DNA of 10,996 nucleotides from Candidatus Nanopelagicales bacterium (lineage in GTDB: Bacteria; Actinomycetota; Actinomycetes; S36-B12), in contig JALQSY010000045.1 of the NCBI GenBank assembly GCA_023264215.1, positions 1 through 10,996 of the forward strand. Reading direction: 5' to 3'. The position numbers were made by a program, and so were the translations under genes. The notes under the pieces are model-generated. The model worked only from the letters and a program-made list of their open reading frames with translations. It searched no databases and was not told where the DNA came from. Position 1 is the stretch's first letter. Every line of letters begins with the position of its first letter. Shown here piece after piece: positions 6,737 through 10,996 of the stretch.

Positions 6737-8173
6737 CTACGCCGGGTCGATCTGCATGACGACGGCCTTGGGCTCGGTCATGAACTCCCTGCTGAAGTTG
6801 CCGCCCTCCCGGCCGACGCCCGAGTCGCCCACGCCCCCGAAGGGCAGGCGCAGGTCGCGGATGAAGAAGCAGTTGACCCATACGGTGCCGGCATTGAGCC
6901 TGGCGGCCATCCGATGGGCGCGCGAGAGGTTCTCGGTGAAGACCATGGCGTTGAGGCCGTAGCGCGTGTCGTTCGCCAGCGCGAGGGCCTCCTCCTCGGT
7001 GTCGAACGGCGTCGCGACGGTGACGGGTCCGAAGATCTCCTCCTTGACCACGCGTGCGTCGCTGGGCGCATCGGTGATGATGGTCGGCTTGACGCTCCAG
7101 CCGTCGCCGACGCCGCCGGTGAGGATGCGTCCACCGCCGAGCGCCTCGGTGCCGAGATAGCCCTCCACCTTGCTGAAGTGCTCCTGGCTCGCGAGCGCTG
7201 CGGAGAACTGCGTACTCGGATCCTTCGGATCGCCCATGACCAGCGCCTCCGCAGCGGCCTTGTAGCGCACCAGGAAGTCCTCGTAGATGCCCCGCTGGAC
7301 GTAGAGGCGGCTGCCGGCGAGGCACACCTGGCCGGCGTTGCGGAAGATCGCCTCGACCGCCCAGTGCACGGCGTTGTCGAGGTCGGCATCGTCGAAGATG
7401 ATGTTGGCGCCCTTGCCGCCGAGCTCGAGGCTCACCGGAGTGAGGTTGCGGGCCGCCACGGCGCTGATGATCTTGCCCGTGCCCGACTCCCCGGTGAAGG
7501 TGATCCGGTCGACATCCGGGCTCTCGGTGAGCGCCGAGCCGGCTGAGTCCGGACCGTAGCCGTGGACGATGTTGAGCACTCCGGGAGGGAAGCCAGCCTC
7601 GATGGCAAGGCGCCCGACGATCGTCGCCGACACGGGGGTGTCCTCGGCAGGCTTCCACACCACGGTGTTGCCCCAGGCGAGCGCGGGCATGACCTTCCAG
7701 GTGCCGAGCATGAGCGGGAAGTTCCAGGGCGAGATCGCTGCGACGACACCGACGGGCTCCCACCGCGTGTAGGCGTGGTGCCCGGTGTCCATGGGCAGGG
7801 TCTCCGCGGTGGACATGCGGGCGTGGTCGGCGAAGAAACGGACGTTGAGGATCGAGCGGGCGACGTCGTGACGCGACTGGGTGATCGGCTTGCCCATGTC
7901 CCGCGTGTCAGCCATCGCGAGTTCGTCGGTGTGCTCCTCCATGAGGTCCGCCAGGCGATGCATCAACTGCTGGCGCTTCTCGTAGCCCATGCGGGGCCAG
8001 GGCCCGCTGTCGAAGGCCTCGCGGGCCGCGGCGATCGCGCGATCGGCGTCGGCCTTGCCGCCGCAGGCGATCGTCGCCCATTCCTCACGCGTGTAGGGGT
8101 CGATGTCGGGCATCGTCGCGCCATCGAGGGAGGGCACTTCCTGCCCTCCGATGATGTGACCGTAGAACTCCAT
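6737..8173 (-). CDS. Aldehyde dehydrogenase, 2-hydroxymuconic-semialdehyde/ALDH8-like
   Basis: 478-residue NAD(P)-dependent aldehyde dehydrogenase, cytoplasmic, normal family length. Seen: the cofactor-site strand SPWNFPLMLG, KPAEDTP, the glycine-rich FTGESGTGK, the general base Glu250 in LELGGKGAN, the nucleophile Cys284 in NAGQVCLAGSR, and EEIFGPVTVATPF. The C-terminal VWVNCFFIRDLRLPFGG followed by GVGREGG is the pattern I associate with hydroxymuconic-semialdehyde dehydrogenases (DmpC/XylG/HpaE and ALDH8A1 types), whose substrates are semialdehydes from aromatic or tryptophan breakdown. No other ring-cleavage gene is nearby, so the true substrate is open. The ATG at 8173 has a clear GGGAGG site 5-6 nt upstream; a longer start at 8215 would run through the inverted repeat and has no homology. 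That ribosome-binding site is buried in a perfect inverted repeat, so expression may be controlled there. Confidence 0.93.
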   Translation of the reverse strand: MEFYGHIIGGQEVPSLDGATMPDIDPYTREEWATIACGGKADADRAIAAAREAFDSGPWPRMGYEKRQQLMHRLADLMEEHTDELAMADTRDMGKPITQSRHDVARSILNVRFFADHARMSTAETLPMDTGHHAYTRWEPVGVVAAISPWNFPLMLGTWKVMPALAWGNTVVWKPAEDTPVSATIVGRLAIEAGFPPGVLNIVHGYGPDSAGSALTESPDVDRITFTGESGTGKIISAVAARNLTPVSLELGGKGANIIFDDADLDNAVHWAVEAIFRNAGQVCLAGSRLYVQRGIYEDFLVRYKAAAEALVMGDPKDPSTQFSAALASQEHFSKVEGYLGTEALGGGRILTGGVGDGWSVKPTIITDAPSDARVVKEEIFGPVTVATPFDTEEEALALANDTRYGLNAMVFTENLSRAHRMAARLNAGTVWVNCFFIRDLRLPFGGVGDSGVGREGGNFSREFMTEPKAVVMQIDPA

Positions 8174-8178
8174 GGCAG

Positions 8179-8222
8179 ACCTCCCGTGCGTGGTGGGGGG
8201 AATCGTCCCACGCACGGGAGGT
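8179..8222 (-). promoter_or_regulatory. Perfect 15-bp inverted repeat covering the aldehyde dehydrogenase ribosome-binding site
   Basis: Positions 8179-8193 and 8208-8222 are exact reverse complements (ACCTCCCGTGCGTGG and its complement), separated by a 14-nt loop. In a minus-strand transcript the 3' arm carries GGGAGGT, the Shine-Dalgarno sequence of the dehydrogenase, 5 nt before the ATG. If the transcript starts upstream of 8222 the site would be locked in a very stable stem. As DNA it could instead be a dyad operator for a local repressor. No U-run follows, so it is not a standard terminator. Confidence 0.75.
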
Positions 8223-8232
8223 GATCAGCCAC

Positions 8233-8250
8233 GGCCCTGTCCCGAGGGCC
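8233..8250 (-). other. Short GC hairpin between secreted-protein and dehydrogenase genes
   Basis: GGCCCT (8233-8238) pairs with AGGGCC (8245-8250) around a 6-nt loop. It lies 25 nt past the stop of the secreted-protein gene and could help end its transcript, but there is no U-tract and the stem is short, so this is only a weak terminator candidate. Confidence 0.3.
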
Positions 8251-8258
8251 AGAACGCG

Positions 8259-8278
8259 CGAGATCTAGCGAGATCTAG
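8259..8278. repeat. Tandem direct repeat of CGAGATCTAG
   Basis: Two perfect, abutting 10-bp copies occupy 8259-8268 and 8269-8278. Each holds the palindrome CTAGATCTAG or part of it (core AGATCT), giving one site per helical turn. The distal copy contains the stop codon of the secreted-protein gene (8275-8277). It could be a two-site protein-binding element for the downstream dehydrogenase or a small chance duplication. Confidence 0.5.
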
Positions 8279-8973
8279 GCAGAGGGGAGAGCAGCCTCGA
8301 GGGAATCCCTCGCGGAGTCGACCGCGGTCCGGAAGGCCGCGCCGGCGTCCTTCACGGCAGTCCTCTGGGCCTCGCGTGCAGGCTCGATGGCCGTTCGGTA
8401 GGCCTCCCATGCCGCGCGCCGCTCGTCGCGTGATGTCGCGGACGAGAGCGCCTCCTTGAGGGTGGCCTGGGCCTCTGCGGTGGCAGTCTTGAAGGTCCCG
8501 TGGGCAGCGGCGACCGAGGCCCGAAGGGTCTGCGTCGCATCCGCCATGGCGACGCGGTAGTTCGTGACGGCGCCGAGTTGATCGGCCGGCAGGGTCGCAG
8601 CGTCGAACGCCAGGACCGCCGCCGCGACGGCATCGACGAACGCTGCGCGAGCGGCCTCGCGCGCTGCCCGATCATCTCCGGCGGTATCGATGGCGTCGCG
8701 CATCGTCGTCTTCGCCGATTCGAGTGCGGTGCGCAGGGCCGTCTTCGCCTCATCGGTCACAGTCCGGTCGACACGTCGCTCGAGCCAGCGATCCTTGACC
8801 AGGTCCTTGCCCTGCTTGACGCCCTGGCCGACGCCCTGGCCGATTCCGACACCCGGACCCTTGCCGGGATGCTGGCCCGGGCGCGCCTGAGCGGCCGTGG
8901 CGCTGGCAGCGACGGCTCCGGTGCCGATGAGCAGGACGGCCGCGGACGCGGCGAGAGTGCGCTTGGTGCCCAT
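8275..8973 (-). CDS. Secreted Ala-rich helical protein, unknown function
   Basis: 232 residues. Seen: a clear Sec signal peptide, with Lys4-Arg5, a hydrophobic core to about residue 23 and a likely signal peptidase I site after Ala30 (A-Q-A, then Arg-Pro). After it comes a Gly/Lys/Gln-rich linker with repeated GVGQGVKQG-like units (about residues 37-55), then about 170 residues of Ala/Arg/Glu/Thr-rich sequence with few helix breakers, predicted as long amphipathic helices. Related phrases recur (LRTALESAKTTMRDA, TLKEALSSATSRDE, FRTAVDSARDSLEAA), suggesting internally repeated helices. No Cys, lipobox, LPxTG or trailing membrane span is seen, so it is probably released or loosely wall-associated. 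The ATG at 8973 has GGGAGGAG about 7 nt upstream. I recognise no family; a stress-induced envelope protein is one guess. Confidence 0.8.
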   Translation of the reverse strand: MGTKRTLAASAAVLLIGTGAVAASATAAQARPGQHPGKGPGVGIGQGVGQGVKQGKDLVKDRWLERRVDRTVTDEAKTALRTALESAKTTMRDAIDTAGDDRAAREAARAAFVDAVAAAVLAFDAATLPADQLGAVTNYRVAMADATQTLRASVAAAHGTFKTATAEAQATLKEALSSATSRDERRAAWEAYRTAIEPAREAQRTAVKDAGAAFRTAVDSARDSLEAALPSA

Positions 8974-9105
8974 GACGGGACTCCTCCCCGGATGCGCGGA
9001 TCGCATCGCTCGCGATCAGGCTCACACGAGACGACGCCGGAATGCCCGTCTGCAAGGGCCTTCCCAGGACTTCCTCACATGATCCTGACAATCCCGAGGC
9101 AATCC
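8974..9105. other. Intergenic upstream region of the secreted-protein gene
   Basis: 132 bp between the ligase stop and the secreted-protein start, both on the minus strand. Apart from the GGGAGGAG ribosome-binding site and the repeats at its distal edge, no good TANNNT -10 box was found. Read-through from the ligase gene is possible. Confidence 0.4.
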
Positions 9106-9112
9106 TCAGGAT
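9082..9112 (-). repeat. Imperfect direct repeats, GAGGATTG / CGGGATTG / CAGGAT
   Basis: On the minus strand GAGGATTG (9107 down to 9100) and CGGGATTG (9096 down to 9089) share seven... that is, all but their first two positions apart from a common G/G step, at an 11-bp spacing, followed by CAGGAT (9087 down to 9082). An 11-bp period of short direct repeats is typical of OmpR/PhoB-type response-regulator sites. The array overlaps the ligase stop codon and lies about 110-140 bp upstream of the secreted-protein start. Confidence 0.35.
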
Positions 9113-10185
9113 GTCGCTCGCAGGACCGCGTCGATGTCGATCGGCTCGAGGTGGGGGGCCTGGGCGTACGTGCACGATCGCGGGGCCCGGTCCGGTCGCC
9201 AGCGCTGCCAGGTCGCGACATGTCGCAGTCGGTCGCCCTCGAACTGGTCGTAGGCGACCTCGGCCACGCGATCGGGGCGCACCGCGTGCCACGCCTGCTC
9301 GCGGCCGCGGCTCCACCTGTTGATGCCGCCGGGGCGTCGTGAGGGGGTGGACTCATCGCGCCAGGGATGCGCGGCATCCTCGTTCAGGCGGAGGGGACGC
9401 AGATCCTCCGTGAGCTCGCGGCGCAGTGCCGCGGACAGTCCCGAGGCGGCGCCCACATGGTGCAGGCGACCGTCGTCGTCGTACAGGCCGAGCAGCACGG
9501 AGGCGACCTGGTCGGGCTCCTTGGAGTGCGGACGCCAGCCGGCGACAACCGCGTCGAGCGTGCGCCGGTGCTTGACCTTGCGCATCACCCTCTTGCCAGG
9601 CTGATACGTCGACGAGATGTCCTTGACGATCAGCCCGTCGAGCCCGCCGCCTTCGAACTCGTCGAACCAGCGGATCGCGATGTCAGGCTCTTGGGTCATC
9701 GGCGTGATGTGGAGGGACCCATCGACCAGTGCAAGTGATTCCAGCGCAGTCCGGCGCTCAAGGTAGGGCTGGTTCATGACGGCGCCTTCACCGAGCGCTA
9801 GAAGATCGAAGGCGACGAAGGTCACGGGGTGCTTCTCGGCAAGCGCGACGATCGATCGAGATTCGCTCCGGGGCCGCAGCCGCGCCCCGAGCGCAGCGAA
9901 ATCAAGCCTCCCGTCATGGATCACCACCAGTTCGCCGTCCACCACCACGCGGTCCGGGAGGGATCGGCGCATCGCCTCCACGGCTTCGGGGAATGCATAG
10001 GCCAAGTCCTCGCCACCACGGCCCTGGATGACGACCCGATCCGCGGAGCGGAAGATGATCGCCCGGAAGCCATCCCACTTTGGCTCGAATGCCAGACCCG
10101 GGTCAGTCGGCACCGCGTTGCCGGCGGGTGCGGCCAGCATCGGCGCGACGGGAGGCTCTACCGGGAGACCCAGGTGAGTCGACAT
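9106..10185 (-). CDS. ligC: ATP-dependent DNA ligase, LigC / LigD-ligase type
   Basis: 359-residue nick-sealing DNA ligase used in bacterial end joining and repair. Seen: the adenylation motif EPKWDGFRA with the AMP-accepting Lys36, RGGEDLAYAFPE (motif Ia region), VVVDGELVV (motif II/III area), VTFVAFDLLAL, motif IV GLDGLIVKD, and motif V KVKHRRTLDAVVAG. The rest, to the C-terminus, is the OB-fold domain, with VGAASGLSAALRREL and a conserved VAEVAYDQFEGDRLRHV strand. Length fits actinobacterial LigC rather than the three-domain LigD. The ATG at 10185 is 6-7 residues before the family's PPVAPMLA start; longer in-frame extensions run antisense through the ZapE-like gene. It is divergent from that gene, and the stand-alone polymerase at 5690-6733 is its likely functional partner (inference). 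No Ku gene is in view. Confidence 0.93.
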   Translation of the reverse strand: MSTHLGLPVEPPVAPMLAAPAGNAVPTDPGLAFEPKWDGFRAIIFRSADRVVIQGRGGEDLAYAFPEAVEAMRRSLPDRVVVDGELVVIHDGRLDFAALGARLRPRSESRSIVALAEKHPVTFVAFDLLALGEGAVMNQPYLERRTALESLALVDGSLHITPMTQEPDIAIRWFDEFEGGGLDGLIVKDISSTYQPGKRVMRKVKHRRTLDAVVAGWRPHSKEPDQVASVLLGLYDDDGRLHHVGAASGLSAALRRELTEDLRPLRLNEDAAHPWRDESTPSRRPGGINRWSRGREQAWHAVRPDRVAEVAYDQFEGDRLRHVATWQRWRPDRAPRSCTYAQAPHLEPIDIDAVLRATS

Positions 10186-10215
10186 GCACGGATGGTGGCA
10201 CGGCTGCTCGCCGCG

Positions 10216-10221
10216 TAGCAT
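10216..10221 (+). promoter_or_regulatory. Candidate leaderless -10 box for the ZapE-like gene
   Basis: TAGCAT matches TANNNT and is followed by 7 nt and the GTG at 10229, giving a leaderless layout. The 43-bp gap to the divergent ligase start also holds whatever drives that gene; no convincing minus-strand -10 was seen, although CACCAT lies 6 nt before the ligase ATG. Confidence 0.55.
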
Positions 10222-10228
10222 CCGGCAG

Positions 10229-10996
10229 GTGCCCGGACGCCTCGTCGACCGCAATCCGCAGGTGCCGGTCGACCGGCTGCTCGCTGACCTGGTGCCGCCA
10301 CCGCACTTCGCCGAGGTGCGCTTCTCCACGTATCGGCCCGATCCATCCGAACCGACGCAGGCCGCGGCCGTGGCGGCGCTCGAGGCATTCGGCGCGAGGC
10401 TGGGGGAGCGTCCCACCCGCCGCTGGCGCCGGGCGGCCGCGCCCGAGTCCCGGGCCGGGGTGTATCTCGACGGAGGATTCGGCGTCGGCAAGACGCACCT
10501 GCTCGCCTCGCTCTGGCACGTCGCCCCTGAGCCCCGGGCGTACGGCACGTTCGTGGAGTACACCAATCTTGTCGGCGCGCTCGGCTTCGCGGAGGCGGTC
10601 GCGCGCCTGTCGACGTACCGCCTGGTGTGCATCGACGAATTCGAACTCGACGACCCGGGTGACACAGTCCTCATGTCGACCCTGCTCGGACGCCTCGTCG
10701 ACGGCGGCGTCAAGTTGGCGGCCACGTCCAACACCCTGCCCGAGCGCCTCGGTGAGGAGCGCTTCGCCGCCGAGGACTTCCTGCGCGAGATCCAGGGACT
10801 GTCGGCGCACTTCGACGTCCTGCGCATCGAGGGGGAGGACTACCGGCACCGCGGCGCCCCGATCGCGCCCGAGCCGCTGAGCCGCGACGAGGTCGAGGCA
10901 CTGGCACAGGGGCGGGACAGGGCGGTCATCGACGACTGGCGCGACCTGCAACGGCACCTGGGACGGGTGCATCCGTCGAGGTACTCGGCCCTGGTC
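10229..10996 (+). CDS. zapE: AFG1/ZapE-like P-loop ATPase, cut by right window edge
   Basis: First 256 residues of an AFG1-family AAA-type ATPase. In Escherichia coli ZapE acts on the Z-ring in cell division; the mitochondrial homologue is tied to quality control. The actinobacterial role is less clear. Seen: RFSTYRPDPSEPTQAAAV near residue 33, the Walker A loop GGFGVGKTH with Lys88, Walker B LVCIDEFELDDPGD with Asp136-Glu137, a sensor-like strand KLAATSNTLPERLGE, and FLREIQGLSAHFDVLRIEGEDYRHR, which matches the family's F-x-IE-G-DYR pattern. The frame is open to the edge, with perhaps 80-100 residues missing if the length is usual. The GTG start is supported by the -10 box 7 nt upstream. The ligase gene is divergent and starts 43 bp away. 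Confidence 0.88.
   Translation, partial: MPGRLVDRNPQVPVDRLLADLVPPPHFAEVRFSTYRPDPSEPTQAAAVAALEAFGARLGERPTRRWRRAAAPESRAGVYLDGGFGVGKTHLLASLWHVAPEPRAYGTFVEYTNLVGALGFAEAVARLSTYRLVCIDEFELDDPGDTVLMSTLLGRLVDGGVKLAATSNTLPERLGEERFAAEDFLREIQGLSAHFDVLRIEGEDYRHRGAPIAPEPLSRDEVEALAQGRDRAVIDDWRDLQRHLGRVHPSRYSALV

Noticed and set aside
6522..7763. 413-codon minus-strand frame overlapping the polymerase end and the dehydrogenase
   Set aside because: It is out of frame with the well-supported dehydrogenase on the same strand and has low-complexity Arg/Gly/His content.
8179..8222. Inverted repeat read as an intrinsic terminator of the secreted-protein gene
   Set aside because: No U-run follows the stem, and it sits directly over the next gene's ribosome-binding site, so a regulatory reading fits better.
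10186..10827. N-terminal extension of the ligase open frame
   Set aside because: It is antisense to the ZapE-like gene and Ser/Arg-rich. The ligase family start matches the ATG at 10185.
10103..10972. 289-codon minus-strand frame and 266-codon plus-strand frame over the ZapE-like gene
   Set aside because: Neither contains a domain, whereas the frame from 10229 has clear Walker A and B motifs and stays open to the window edge.

Overview
This is GC-rich, almost fully coding DNA from a chromosome, most likely of an actinobacterium. The reasons are strong G/C at third codon positions, several GTG starts, TANNNT -10 boxes placed 6-7 nt before the start codon (a leaderless-mRNA layout common in actinobacteria), a stand-alone LigD-type polymerase with a separate LigC-type ligase, and an AFG1/ZapE-family ATPase. 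Genus cannot be decided from this window. No RNA genes, insertion sequences, CRISPR arrays or phage genes were seen, and no stretch over 300 bases lacks a gene.

Left third (1-3608): a carbohydrate-catabolism locus with two divergent arms. The minus arm has a class I mannose-6-phosphate-isomerase-like cupin protein followed 2 nt later by an FGGY sugar kinase that runs off the left edge. The plus arm has a DhnA/LacD/LsrF-type class I aldolase whose stop overlaps the start of a Gfo/Idh/MocA oxidoreductase (ATGA). Oxidoreductase, isomerase, kinase and Schiff-base aldolase together form a full set of steps for taking an unusual sugar or polyol to triose-level products. The substrate cannot be read from sequence, and this is the best candidate here for an undescribed pathway.

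Middle (3630-5689): a class I PPK2 polyphosphate kinase (plus) converges, with a 40-bp coding overlap, on a YihY/BrkB-type membrane protein (minus). The latter is preceded, 2 nt upstream in the same operon, by a 95-residue two-helix membrane protein.

Right half (5690-10996): a stand-alone LigD-type primase/polymerase (plus) converges within 3 bp on an aldehyde dehydrogenase of the hydroxymuconic-semialdehyde/ALDH8 type (minus). Upstream of the dehydrogenase are a secreted Ala-rich helical protein of unknown function (minus) and an ATP-dependent LigC-type DNA ligase (minus). The polymerase and ligase are probably two halves of a bacterial end-joining repair system; no Ku gene is in the window. 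The ligase is divergent from a ZapE/AFG1-like ATPase that runs off the right edge.

The most striking non-coding element is a perfect 15-bp inverted repeat just upstream of the aldehyde dehydrogenase. Its proximal arm contains that gene's ribosome-binding site, so it may control translation or act as an operator.
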